Below, in pieces: positions 27,701 to 37,000 of a DNA stretch of 64,000 bases. Location: positions 1 through 64,000 of the forward strand of contig JABLUY010000057.1 of assembly GCA_013306675.1 (NCBI GenBank). The letters run 5' to 3'. Both the position numbers and the translations under genes were made by a program. Source of the DNA: Thraustochytrium sp. TN22 (lineage: Eukaryota; Sar; Bigyra; Thraustochytrida; Thraustochytriidae). Each line of letters begins with the position of its first letter. The stretch's first letter is position 1. Under the pieces are notes generated by a model, which was not told the origin of the DNA, did no database searches, and worked only from the letters and a program-made list of their open reading frames with translations.

Positions 27701-28023
27701 AGCCAGTGCGCACCGTGGACGGCCTGCTGCCGCCGCAGAGCGAGGTCACTTGCGCAGCCATAACGCCCGACCGCCTTTGCGTCGCGCTCGGCACGACCTG
27801 CGGCCGCATCACACTGTGCAACGTCAACTCGCTCGCCTCGCTCTCCTCGCAGACTGCGGCTCGGACCATTTACAAGGCGCAGCGTGACCTGATCGACGCC
27901 GCGGGTCCCGGCCCGGCCGCGCAAGGCATCACTGCGCTGCACTGTATGTCGCGCACGATCCTCGCCGGCACGGGCGCCGGCACGATTGCCTTTCTTGCGC
28001 CAGCCGTACCGCGAGCCGAATGA
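24715..28023 (+). CDS. NSMAF: FAN/NSMAF-type GRAM-BEACH-WD40 protein
   Basis: 1102 residues, no intron. The N-terminus (RRFNLLVLDHDEYLLES) matches the FAN family, named for coupling TNF receptor to neutral sphingomyelinase in mammals; the general role of BEACH proteins is membrane traffic. Domains in order: FAN N-terminal region; GRAM/PH-like module (about 160-270, QLTDIPGCVFVTDQRLYFQP); BEACH (about 335-620), with the hallmark SNFEYLMRLNTLADRSVADL, QYPVFPWVIADYTS and PPFLYGTHYTTPGYVLYFL; an Ala/Pro/Ser-rich linker holding a (Asp-Gln) run encoded by a GACCAG hexamer repeat at about 26694-26740; and WD40 repeats (about 780-1095). Animal FAN is about 917 residues; the excess is in the linker. 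ATG chosen at 24715, just after a (GGC)n tract. Confidence 0.92.
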   Translation: MEAGNRRFNLLVLDHDEYLLESAAAEDVSQAAGAGENAESLGDGRLWICSRCLVFEPRDFALALEKYRFDDMAQAPGRGGLLSNATGEEEPVLLMEASARTLLKQGGKSRPYETVARACKRVFKLKHRSVRTALELVHELWDVRQRLLKEPRGARTSLEQELLAPILDKRKNQPFDRSRLLDFREQPLTPREMQVSLVSQLTDIPGCVFVTDQRLYFQPAQLNNIGEVVQSYALSRLTGVYKRRFLLRQRALEVRFQKEYAGGFAGMGMLADEDGDGDGAGAGTGLQENEKVLLLCFDEGRNARDVVHDLLARFLQTHSAGGAPRSLAPHVDLLEYQQAWQEGRLSNFEYLMRLNTLADRSVADLTQYPVFPWVIADYTSATLDLSKPETFRDLSKPIGALNPDRLASFRERFHHMQTEPDPHVPPFLYGTHYTTPGYVLYFLVRRVPDMMLRLQNGEFDRPDRSFHSMAATWHSVMHNTADLKELIPEFYASDGDFLMNVHRLDLGQKQAGDFVDDVKLPPWCSGPRDFVDKCRQALESDHVSAHLHEWIDLIFGYKQRGQAAIDADNLFYYLTYEGAVDLDKVQDPNERKSYEAQIYEFGQTPRQLFSEPHPSRKAKATTEAEAAVAAAAAAEAAAATGNAEAVLPCRPAQVAGLPREDQDQDQDQDQDQDQDPAAASSRPELEATQTPSPDGSPVGSPTESLDKAALEPPALEPRVPMRVDFDLLASQQKTASPSAAALKAAGSGSAGKTAAAAGANSTTWSGWWRADDGSVQNYEESCEVKAHRGAVSWICSAEADDSVFSVSRDGSMTCLSPRTQAVKRRMAVGRLALSCCAPLRDGSLLVGSWDNSLYVCALEHGRVVNRLAAHDDAVACLSASASGRMLATGSWESSVKIWSVRGGRNITPLGALYDHTSEITAVEMDSTGNLVLSASQSGEVLIHDLRVDDVVMRYTSCQARASSAVSVHWAQNETAAVICGKDGKVDVFDLPDGSSEPVRTVDGLLPPQSEVTCAAITPDRLCVALGTTCGRITLCNVNSLASLSSQTAARTIYKAQRDLIDAAGPGPAAQGITALHCMSRTILAGTGAGTIAFLAPAVPRAE

Positions 28024-28435
28024 CAAGCCCAGCGAGCCGAATGCAAGCGACCAGTAAGTACCCAGTGCGTTCGTGAGGAGACGTAAGTGGTGGGTGGCCT
28101 CAAAACGCTGCGCCAGCGGTGCAAGAGGAGAAAAGAAAACGAAGATCATGTAAACGAAAAGCAAAGGCCTCTGTTACGGGTACAATGAAATTCCATGCTT
28201 GGACGAGGTATGGACGAGCACGTGGTGAGATGAGGTGAGCTGAGCTGACTGTGAGCGAGCGCGCGAGCAAGCGGCGAGGCTCACTTCACGCGCTGGCTGA
28301 ATCAGAACCCTGGCCCGGTTCTCCGTTTCACATCGCATCGATTCGGGTTCGCTTCGCTTCGCGTCGCATCGATTCGCGTCGCTTTGTGCATCGTGACCTC
28401 GCCCTGGCCTTTGCCTTGCGTATCGCCAGTCTCCT
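28024..28435. other. Convergent spacer, FAN / alpha-SNAP
   Basis: 412 bp between converging stop codons, lower in GC than its surroundings. CGATTCG/CGCTTCG-type imperfect repeats lie at about 28335-28385. No gene seen. Both 3' ends should lie here. Confidence 0.4.
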
Positions 28436-29317
28436 CTACAGGAGGTCCGCCTCGCCACTGGCGGACTCGGTGAGACCGTTCTTGACGCGCAGCAGGATAG
28501 AGGTCTCCCACGGGTCAAGAGTCCGGACGGAGTCGTACTTGAAGAGCTCATCGGCGAACTTATCGACATCCATCTCGACAACAGCCTCGGTGAGCGTGGC
28601 GAGCAGCTTGGCCTCGGCACTCTCCCGAAAGGTGTAGTCGAGCTCGGCGTAGCGCTGCATGGCATTCTGCGCGGCGACGGTGTCGTTACGCGCGAGCGCG
28701 CAAAAGCCGGCGTGCAGGAAGTGCTTCTTGGCGTTGAACTTGAGCAGGTTGCTCTCGAGCGCGCTGGTGCCGAGCTTCTCGAAGCCCTGGATGGCCGTCG
28801 GGTAGTCGCCCAGCATGGCGGCGTGCAGCGCGACCTTCTCGAGGCACTTGCCGGCGCGCGCGTGTGAGTTCTCGCCCGCGTAGCAGTCGCTGGCCTGCTG
28901 GTAGTACGCCATGGACTCCTTGAGGTTGTTGTCGCGCTCGTACATGTCTGCGACGGCCTCGGCGTGCTTGGCGGCCGTGCCGAAGCGGCCCAGCTCGCTG
29001 TACATGGCGATGGCGTCCCTGTACAGGGGGATGGCGCGGCTCTGGTCGACCCTGGCCAGCATCTCCGCCGCCAGCACGTAGTTGGCCGCGGCCTCGAACT
29101 GCGACTCCTGCTTGGTCTTGATCTCCGCCACCTTGAGGAAGCACGTCGCCGCCTCGCTCCACTGCTTGGCGATCTTGAAGTTATTCGCCGCCTTGACGAA
29201 CAGGTCGCACGCGTCGTCGTACTTGGCCGCCGACGACCCGAACCAGCTCCACGAGTTCAACGTGGACTCCGCCTTGGCCACCAGCTCCTTGGCGCGCTTC
29301 ACCTCGGGGGCCTCCAT
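28436..29317 (-). CDS. NAPA: Alpha-SNAP (Sec17), NSF adaptor
   Basis: Adaptor that recruits the ATPase NSF to post-fusion SNARE complexes. 293 residues, close to the animal and yeast proteins (about 292-295), no intron. The fold is a right-handed helical TPR-like sheet: WFGSSAAKYDDACDLFVKAA, NNFKIAKQWSEAATCFLKVA, YRDAIAMYSELGRFGTAAKH, CLEKVALHAAMLGDYPTAIQ, GFEKLGTSALESNLLKFNAK and KHFLHAGFCALA follow the family order. The C-terminus ADLL keeps the penultimate leucine needed to stimulate NSF. The ATG at 29317 gives MEAPEVKRAKELVAKAEST, the standard start. A GCAGGCAG-type tetranucleotide tract lies directly upstream of the start. Confidence 0.95.
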   Translation of the reverse strand: MEAPEVKRAKELVAKAESTLNSWSWFGSSAAKYDDACDLFVKAANNFKIAKQWSEAATCFLKVAEIKTKQESQFEAAANYVLAAEMLARVDQSRAIPLYRDAIAMYSELGRFGTAAKHAEAVADMYERDNNLKESMAYYQQASDCYAGENSHARAGKCLEKVALHAAMLGDYPTAIQGFEKLGTSALESNLLKFNAKKHFLHAGFCALARNDTVAAQNAMQRYAELDYTFRESAEAKLLATLTEAVVEMDVDKFADELFKYDSVRTLDPWETSILLRVKNGLTESASGEADLL

Positions 29318-29318
29318 C

Positions 29319-29368
29319 CCGCCTGCCTGCCTGCCCGCCTGCCTGCCCGCCTGCCTGCCTGCCTGCCG
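29319..29368. repeat. (CCTG)n tetranucleotide tract
   Basis: Eleven or so CCTG units, a few as CCCG, adjoining the alpha-SNAP start codon on its 5' side. It would be transcribed as GCAGG/GGCA repeats in the leader. Confidence 0.9.
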
Positions 29369-29614
29369 GCCGACCGGCCGGGCTGCGTCGCCGCCTGCGC
29401 CGCGCCTCGCGCCGCCAGGCTCGCCGCCTCGCGCGCAAGCCCGACTGCGCCGCGCCGCGCCGCGCCGCGCCGCCGCGAGGAAGCGCACGAAGGCGAGCTC
29501 GAGCAGGCAGGCAAGTCTCGCGGAAGCGCCCCAACGCGCGCGGAACCGGCCCAAGCGGCGCGGCCCTGCTCCGCGCGGTCGCGGAACCGCGGCGAACGCG
29601 CCGCGGCGACTCGC

Positions 29615-29638
29615 GCGCGCAAAGCTCCACTTGCGCGC
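29615..29638. repeat. Inverted repeat GCGCGCAA / TTGCGCGC
   Basis: Perfect 8-bp arms at 29615-29622 and 29631-29638 around an 8-nt loop. A direct copy of CCACTTGCGCGCCGCG follows about 22 bp later (near 29648). It shares the CTTGCGCGC core with the two hairpins at 30007-30076. Confidence 0.5.
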
Positions 29639-30006
29639 CGCGGAGTTCCACTTGCGCGCCGCGCGGCAAAGGGCCCACTGTCACTTGCCGCCGTCGGGGG
29701 ACGGTTCAGGGCGCAGGGCAGCGGGGGGTAGGGGGGGGCTGCGGGGGGAGGGGGGGTTCGTCCGAGGGGGGTGCGGGGCGCGGCGGCGGCCGGCCGGGCG
29801 CGCGGCGCTCCGCCGCAGCGCAGCGCCACCGGGGCGCACTGCGGCTTTTTTTCGCAGTGGGGAGACGACCGGGGCAGGGCCCTTCTTCGCCGCAGCGCCG
29901 CGGCGCGACCACACAGCGCGCCCCGCACCGGCCAGGGGCGTGACCCCGTGCCCTCTCTGACGCGCAGCCCGGCCAGAAAACAAAAGATCAAGATCGCGCG
30001 GATAGA

Positions 30007-30031
30007 CGACTTGCGCGCGCGCTGCAAGTCG
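30007..30031. repeat. Hairpin 1: CGACTTGC / GCAAGTCG
   Basis: Perfect 8-bp inverted repeat, arms 30007-30014 and 30024-30031, 9-nt loop. It is preceded by CGCGGATAG, which also precedes hairpin 2. Confidence 0.6.
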
Positions 30032-30045
30032 GCTCGACGCGGATA

Positions 30046-30076
30046 GCGCACTTGCGCGCGGTCGCCGCAAGTGCGC
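30046..30076. repeat. Hairpin 2: GCGCACTTGCG / CGCAAGTGCGC
   Basis: Perfect 11-bp inverted repeat, arms 30046-30056 and 30066-30076, 9-nt loop. Compared with hairpin 1 the ACTTGC/GCAAGT core is kept while two flanking base pairs are swapped on both arms (C-G and G-C become G-C and C-G), so pairing is preserved. Confidence 0.6.
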
Positions 30077-30496
30077 CTGCCGGCCGCCAGTGGGCGCGCC
30101 TCCGCGCCGCGCGCCGGCGGCGGCTCACGCGACGCAGCGCGCGCGCGCAGACCCGCGGCGCGGCGCGCGGCGCGGCGCGGCGCAGCGCGGCGCGCGGCGC
30201 AGCCGGCGCGGCGCGCGGGCGGCGCTTTCGAACAGTTCATCCATCCATTCATTCGGCTGCGCCTCCATCCATCCGGCCGTCTCGCTCCCTCCCGGCCTCG
30301 CTCCCAAGGCAACCGCCGCGCGCGCGCGGCGGCGCGCGGGGCCGCGCGGCGGCGCCGCGCGCAGCGGCGGCGGCAGCGGGCGGCCGCGGCGGCGCCGCGA
30401 GCGGCGCGGCGCGAGGAACGTGCCAGCGGCGCGACGTGGCGCGCTGCGACGTGGCACGCTGGAACGTGGACGAGCAAGAGGAGGAGGAGGACGGCA

Positions 30497-30532
<36 letters not shown>

Positions 30533-30554
30533 ACGAGGGCGAGGGCGGCGACAC

Positions 30555-32831
30555 ATGGTGGAGCTGGCCAAGAGAATGCCGGCGGTGAGCTCCGGGATCC
30601 CGTCCCTAGGCTGCCTGAGCGCGCCGACGGGGCGCGGGGAGGAGGAGGCCGCCTTGATGAAGAAGAAGGCGCAGGCGCTCGCGGCGGAGCAGAACGCGGA
30701 GGCGGAGGCGGAGGCAGAGGCAGAGGCGGAGACGGAGGTGACGACGGCGGTGCGCGAGGCCGGTAAGACGGAGCTCGCGGAGCCGGCTCGCACCGCCAGC
30801 AGCATGGCCGCGCCGGCGCTGCCCGTGACGCCCCTGGCCAAGTCGCCCGAGAGCGAGCACACGGACGCGCACAGCGTGGACCACTCGCACGCGGACAACA
30901 ACAGCCCGCTGGCCGCGTCGGAGCCCTCAGAGGCGGCCCCGAGCGCGCTCGCGGTGGACGCCAGCGGCAGCGATGCCCAGCGGCGCGACGCCGACACCGT
31001 GACGATGGAGGCGCAGGTGGGCCTGGACAAGAACGGCCAGCTGGTGCTCACGGGCACGTGGCACTTTCAAGACAGCGTGCTGGGCAGGATTTCGTACTCG
31101 CTTGCGACGGGCGACGCCGGGCCGGACGACGACGACGCACTCATGGCCACGCCGTCGACGCCGGCGCCACCGACGCCGGCGCCAGCCACGCCCGCGCCCG
31201 CGCTCGCGCCCGCGCTCCGATGGCAGGATGTCCTGCCGGAGAAGAAGGAGTGCGTGTGGTCCGGGTCCTTCACCATGGCCAACCCTGCGCACGGCGAGCC
31301 CAAGAAGAAGAAGCGCAGCGCCAAGAAGCTCCTGCACGTGCCGGAGAAGTTCCTGGTCTCCTTCGTACGGCAGGGCGCGGAGCAGGACGAGGACGCGCCG
31401 CTGCTGTCCGTGGAGGGCTTCGGGCGCAACCGCTTCGGCCGGTTCACGCTCAAGGGAACGCTGGACCGCAAGTCGGGCGCGCTGCGCGCCGACAAGGTGT
31501 ACGTGCCGCGCGAGGCGTCGAGCCCCGCCGGCGGCGCGGAGCGCAGCGTGGGCCGCAAGTTCAGCCGCTCCGACTCGGCCGAAGACCGCCTGCTCAACGG
31601 TGTGCGCGCCAGCAAGCGCCAGCGCGTGCCCAACCGCATGCTCAACCTGGACACCTCGAAACGCAGCTACGCTTTCATCTCGCGCCACGGCAGCGCCTCG
31701 CGCCTCGCCGCCGGCCACATGACTCCGGGCACCACCAACGCCATGCTCAACGCCGGCTTCATGTCGCCCGACCTCTCCGCCGAAGGCAAGCTGCTCTGCG
31801 CCGACGGCGCCTGGGACCTGGTTCTGCCGCTTGACCCGGACCGCGCCGCCAGCATCCGGAAGCGCGCGCACAAGGCCACCGTCGCGCTCGTGCGCCAGCT
31901 CATCCGCGACCAGTCCGGCGCCAAGCTGCTGGCGCGCTCCGCCTCGGGAAGCTCCGCCTCGGTCGCTAGCGGCGCCGCCTCGCTCTCCAGCAGCGCGGGT
32001 GCCTCCAGCGCTCAGGCGCAGCGCAGCGCCTCGATCGCGCTGACGCGCGCGCCCTTCTTTGTCCCCGAGGACGCCGCCGATGCCCCAGACACCTTTTCTA
32101 CTGGCGTCGACCAGATTTACGAGGGCGAGGTGGACGAGCTCGGCCGCCGCCACGGCTTCGGCCTCTGCCTCTTTGAGAACGGCATGATCTTCGAGGGCCT
32201 TTGGGCGCGCGGCAAGATGTCCGGCAAGGGCCTACTCGTCAACGCCTGCGGCGAGCTCGTCTACCAGGGTGAGTTCGCCGACAACACCATGTCCGGTCGC
32301 GGCACCTACCTCTACGCTTCGGGCGATCGCTACGACGGCGAATTTCGTGAGGGCCGCTTCCACGGCCACGGCATTTACTTCCACGCCGCCTCCGGCGGCA
32401 CCTATATTGGCGAGTGGCGCCGCGGTGAGCGCCACGGCACCGGCGATCTCTACATGCCCGACGGCAGCGGCTACTCTGGCGAGTGGGTACGCAACCAGTG
32501 GTGGGGCCGCGGCATCCTGCACGTCAAGGACGTCTGCTACTACGACGGCCAGTTCCGCGCGCACCGCTTCGACGGCCGCGGCGAGTGCTCCTACGGGACC
32601 AAGGGCTCCTTCTCCGGCGCCTATCGCAGTGGCGTCAAGGAGGGCCGCGGCTCCTACTCCTTCCCCAACGGCGCCCTTTACGAGGGTCGCTTCCGTCGCG
32701 ACGCCATCGAGGGCTTTGGCACCCTCAAGATGACCTGCGATCGCGCCGAGCGCGTCGACAAGGACACCTGGCTTCTTCCGGTCGCCTGCCAGTCCGAGAT
32801 GCGGTACGTACATCGTGCTGCCGGCTTTTGA
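30555..32831 (+). CDS. Nine-MORN-repeat protein with N-terminal beta domain
   Basis: 758 residues from the ATG at 30555 (MVELAKRMPAVSSGIPS), no intron. The first 150 residues are Ala/Glu-rich and disordered. Residues about 155-320 contain paired segments that look like a beta-sandwich repeated twice: LDKNGQLVLTGTWHFQD and FGRFTLKGTLDRKSGALRAD around WSGSFTMAN. A basic and Ser-rich linker follows. From about residue 520 to 745 come nine MORN motifs (YEGEVDELGRRHGFG, FEGLWARGKMSGKG, YQGEFADNTMSGRG, YDGEFREGRFHGHG, YIGEWRRGERHGTG and so on). MORN arrays act as membrane-binding or scaffold modules; I cannot assign a pathway. This gene differs in length and domain content from MORN5 at 6.6 kb. A GAGGAC repeat ends a few bases before the ATG. 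Confidence 0.85.
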   Translation: MVELAKRMPAVSSGIPSLGCLSAPTGRGEEEAALMKKKAQALAAEQNAEAEAEAEAEAETEVTTAVREAGKTELAEPARTASSMAAPALPVTPLAKSPESEHTDAHSVDHSHADNNSPLAASEPSEAAPSALAVDASGSDAQRRDADTVTMEAQVGLDKNGQLVLTGTWHFQDSVLGRISYSLATGDAGPDDDDALMATPSTPAPPTPAPATPAPALAPALRWQDVLPEKKECVWSGSFTMANPAHGEPKKKKRSAKKLLHVPEKFLVSFVRQGAEQDEDAPLLSVEGFGRNRFGRFTLKGTLDRKSGALRADKVYVPREASSPAGGAERSVGRKFSRSDSAEDRLLNGVRASKRQRVPNRMLNLDTSKRSYAFISRHGSASRLAAGHMTPGTTNAMLNAGFMSPDLSAEGKLLCADGAWDLVLPLDPDRAASIRKRAHKATVALVRQLIRDQSGAKLLARSASGSSASVASGAASLSSSAGASSAQAQRSASIALTRAPFFVPEDAADAPDTFSTGVDQIYEGEVDELGRRHGFGLCLFENGMIFEGLWARGKMSGKGLLVNACGELVYQGEFADNTMSGRGTYLYASGDRYDGEFREGRFHGHGIYFHAASGGTYIGEWRRGERHGTGDLYMPDGSGYSGEWVRNQWWGRGILHVKDVCYYDGQFRAHRFDGRGECSYGTKGSFSGAYRSGVKEGRGSYSFPNGALYEGRFRRDAIEGFGTLKMTCDRAERVDKDTWLLPVACQSEMRYVHRAAGF

Positions 32832-34037
32832 AGCTACGGCCTTGCTGCACGCGAAGAAAAAAAAATCGCCTCCTTACAGCCCCAAGAATAAAAGACAAAC
32901 TTTCCTGTACATGTAGTAGAGTAGTTGAGCAGTGCAATTGAGCATCGCGCAAGCCCGTCCATCGAGCGTTGCACATGCGTGGGGACAAAAAGCCTTCGAG
33001 GTCTCCTTCGTCTTTGAGACCGAAGAGTTCTCGAAGAGATGCGTCTCACCGGAAGGCTTGCCTTGAAAGTGAGTGATGAAGACAGGACGCCCGCATCGTA
33101 TGTTCAAGAAAGATCGCCCGCGACAGTGGCCTCAGACGACCATGGCCAGGGCCTCCTCAAGCCCGTCCACGACATGTCGCCGTCTCTTCTTTTGAACAAG
33201 CTCACGCGGTCGCAGCTCGGCAGCTCACTCATTCTTGCGCGACGCTAGCCGGTAGCTAATTAGATAGAACGGGATCATGGAGGGTCTCGGCGCAGAAGCG
33301 CCACGATCATAGGCCCTAGCGGGCGTGGAGAGAATTTGCCAAGAGCTTTCGCTGCAAGGAAAGCACGCTTGCACGCAAGCAAGCCTTGTGACCAAGGGCG
33401 CGCGAAATTCTGTCTTGCTAAAGCGATTTTGCTGCATGCGTGCCGTGCAGGGTACCACCGCGTTGAATGAGAAATGAATTGAAATCACGCTCCTTTTGCG
33501 ACTGTATGTCTATCTGACCGAGCGAGACATGTGGCGTGCAAACACGCAATGCCGATCGGTCAGACATGTTGCCGATCGGCGGCGCGAGCCACTCTTTGCG
33601 TATTCCCCCCAGTCTGCCTGCGCGGTGCGAGCCAGCGAAACGCCAGACCGGCACGTGCGTGCCGGTTGCATGCTATTGCTCTTTTGCGAAGTGACCGAGC
33701 CTTCGCAAGGCCATGGGCCTTTTCGCTTCGTGCCAGCTGCGAGCTAGGACAGCTCTTGTCAGCGAGAGCGGATCCCCCCGACCAGGTACGCTCGCTCGCT
33801 CGTTCGCTCGTCAGCTCGCCAACTCGCTCGCTCGTTCGCTCGCTCGCTCGCTCGCTTGCTTCCGCTGGAATGTGTGGCTTGCTTTCGCTCGTGTCTGATT
33901 TGCTCGCCTGCTTGGCTCATGCGCGGCTTACTCGCGCCGACTCAAAGCGTAGCTCGCTCCCATCAACTCACGCGTGGCTCGCGCGCTCTGGCTCAAGCTG
34001 CTAGCCAGGAAGTCGTCGCCAAGGCTGCACGCACGCA
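32832..34037. other. 1.2-kb convergent spacer, MORN protein / UPF1
   Basis: Unusually long for converging genes in this window, and lower in GC than average up to about 33600. The first part has an A9 run near 32863 and likely the MORN-gene 3' end. Two GCCGATCGG sites flank ACATGTTGCC at about 33552-33580. A CTCG/TTCG tetranucleotide run covers about 33787-33863. Short open frames exist on both strands but none looks like protein; I looked for a tRNA and found none. Confidence 0.45.
33787..33863. repeat. (GCTC)n tetranucleotide repeat
   Basis: About 17 copies of GCTC with GTTC and CAACTC variants, in the spacer beyond the UPF1 stop codon. Confidence 0.85.
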
Positions 34038-37000
34038 TCAGTCATCATCCTCGTCCTCAAACTTGTAGACGGACTGGGACTGGGTCATGGGCTGAGACAT
34101 GACGGGCTGCTGCGTCATCATAGCGGCAAAGGACTGCGTCTGGGACTGGGAGGGCGGGGCGTGCTGGGTTACGGGCTGGCCTTGCGTGTGGAGGTCACTC
34201 TGTGCATGGAAGAGATGGTCCATCGAGGCCTGCATCGGCGTTCGGAGCGGGCGGTCGACGTAGTCAAAGTCGCCAAATCCCCGGAAGCGCTCCATGGACG
34301 GCGCATCCATGGGTGGCACGGAGACGGGCACAGGCGCGGCGTCGGCATCAACGCCGGCCGCCGCGGCAGCGACCGCCGCGCTGGCCGCGGCGGCCCCGGC
34401 CGCCGCGCTGGCCGCCTGGTGGCGCGCGCCGCCATAGCGCGGATCGTGGCGAGAGTCGAGCGGCGGCGCAGCGTTCTGACGCGCGGCGCGCTCGCCGAAG
34501 GGGTCCTTGACGTCGCCGGAAAAGGCGCGCGTGGCGTTCTCGTCGAAAACGCGCTGGCGACGGTCGCGATAGAACTTCTTGGCCTTGGGGAACTTCATGG
34601 CGGACACCTTGAGGTTGGCCAGCGTGCCCTCGACCAGCACACCCTCGTCGCGAAAGTGTACGAGGAGCGTGTTCCAGAGCGGGCGCTGCGCGAGGACGAG
34701 CGGGTTGCCCAGGATGACCAGGCCGTACTTGGCGCGCGTGAGCGCGACGTTGAGGCGGCGCGGATCGTTGAGGAAACCGATGCCCTGCTTTTGGTTGGAA
34801 CGTACGCTCGAGAGGATGATGTAGTCCTTCTCGCGGCCCTGGAAAGCGTCCACGGAGGAGACTTCGATCTCCTTGTAGGACTGCGTGGGGAGCGGCCCCC
34901 GCTGCAGCTCCGCCACAATAAAGGCGCGCTGGCCCTCGTAGGGCGTGACAACGCCAATCTGGCTGGGCACGGCACCGCCGTTGAGCAAGGCCGTAACGAC
35001 GCGCTCGCAGTTGGCGGCTTCGGTGCGGTTCAGGTACGAGGTGCCGGTACTGGCGAGCTCCTCGGCACCCATGCAGGCGAAGAACATCATGGGCTTGTCC
35101 GGGCGCGGCCATGGGAAGCGTACGCCGCGCGAGGTGCGGTCCGCCTCGGACACGCCGTTCTCCAGGGAGCCCTCGTAGAATGTGTTGGACGGGAACTCGC
35201 TCAAGCACGGATGCATGCGGTACTGCACGGTGAGGCGCAGCGGGCGCAGGCCGAGCGTGACGAGGCGCTCGAAGAGCGAGCTGTTGAGGCCGGCGTTGGC
35301 GGCCTTCTTGCAGACGACCACCGGGCCGAGCTGGCAGTGGTCGCCCACCAGCACGAACTGCCTGCAGCCGCGCACAATGGGGATGAGGCTCTCCGGCTCG
35401 GTAGCCTGCGTGGCCTCGTCGAGCAGCACGTGACGGAAGCTGCACTTGGCGAGGCGCAGGTCGCCGGCGCCCGAACACGTGCAGCAGATGACGTCCGCGG
35501 CGCGCAGCACATCGCGCTCGAGGCGCTTGCGCAGGCTCACGAGACGCTTCTGGTCGGCCGCCGAGAGCTGATTGCCGGAGTCCTCGCGCTTCTTCAGCAG
35601 GCGCTGTAGCGCCTGGGAGGACTCGCCGCCCAGATGCTGCACCATGTAGTGCAGCGAGAGGTGCTCGACGGAGGAGTCCAGGTGCTCGCGCGACTTGGCC
35701 GCCAGGCGCACGACGCGAAGGTTGGTCTGATGGATCTTGGCCGCGAGCTGGTCCACGGCTACGTTGGACGGCGCCGTCACCAGCACCTGGGCGCCCTTGT
35801 TCTGCTTCACCATGTGGTACACGAGCGTGGCCGAAGTGACGGTCTTGCCGGTGCCGGGCGGGCCCTGAATGAGCGCCAGCGGCCGGCTGAGTGCCTGCGT
35901 CACGGCGGAGACCTGCGAGTCGTTGAGCTCCGGCAGGCCCTTGACGCCATAGCGCAAAGGCTGCTCAACCTTGAGCGTCTGCTCCTCCACGTCGTGGCCC
36001 AGCAGCTTGTGGAAGAGGTAACCGCTCAGCGAGCTGTCTTCGACGGCGAGTGTCTTGAGCGCCGACGACATGCGGTCGAAGGTAACAGGCTTCCACACGA
36101 AGGCCACATCGAAGCCTTGCGTAAGCGCCAGCGGCGCCTCGTCCTTGCGCGCAATCTCCAGCTCGATGTCGCCGTCCTCGCTCACCGCCAGGACGGTGCC
36201 GTTGCACGTCCACGGCCGCCGGTTGCTACCCTGCGGGTGGCTCAGCTTGAGCTCGTCGCCAATCGTCACCCGCATGCTCTCGGACAGTAGTGCACCAAAG
36301 GAGAAGGTCGCCGTCACGCGCTGGCTAATATCGCCTACGCGCCAACGCACGCTGATGCCGCTCTCGCTCAGGTGCGATTTCATCTCGCGGTCGTAGGCGG
36401 CCTCCAGCTCCACCAGCGGCGCAAACACCGACCGGTAGTGGTAGCCGTCCTCATAGCGCAGCTGCACAGGCTCCACCTCCTCCTCTTCCTCCTCCTCCGC
36501 GGCCTCCAGCGAGACGCCCGGCTTGGACTTCCAGAGATCTTCGAGCTTGTTGATCTGCGCCGTCGTCACCTCCGCCACGCGCGCCCCATCCTGCGGCACC
36601 GGCACAAGCCACTCCTGCAGGCTGCGGTCCACCACGAGCGGCGTCCACGTCTGCACGTTCCACTCCGCCTTGAGCTTGAGCGCCGAGCTCGTCGAGCAGC
36701 TGCGGCACAGCTGCACCACCACGCCCTCGCCGCCCTTGGCCGCCACAAACCCCAGGTTGAACACGTTCGGCTGCCCGCACTGGTAGCACTCGATCGCCGT
36801 CTCCCCCAGCGGGTTGGCCGCCGCCAGCGCGATGGCCTTGGACGGCGACGCGCGCACCAGGTGCTGCACGATATGCGCCGCTGGCGTGCGTCCGCTCCCG
36901 TTGCAGAACCACTTGCCCGTCGCCACGCACTGCACCAGGCTCACGTCCTCCGTCACGCCGCAGTACGCGCACGCCAGCTCCGCGCCGCCGCCGCCCGCGC

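Larger units (their letters stand above)
29369..30554. promoter_or_regulatory. 1.2-kb divergent region, alpha-SNAP / MORN protein
   Basis: Very GC-rich region between divergent genes. It contains G-runs (about 29725-29765), inverted repeats built on CTTGCGCGC (29615-30076, listed separately), CGGCG-type repeats (about 30160-30230), and a GAGGAC repeat (about 30478-30548) just before the MORN gene ATG. Long open frames run through it because stops are rare at this composition; none has domain content. Confidence 0.45.

Noticed and set aside
29615-30076. CRISPR-like array of hairpin repeats
   Set aside because: Only three copies with irregular spacing and no spacer-repeat periodicity; the surroundings are eukaryotic nuclear genes.
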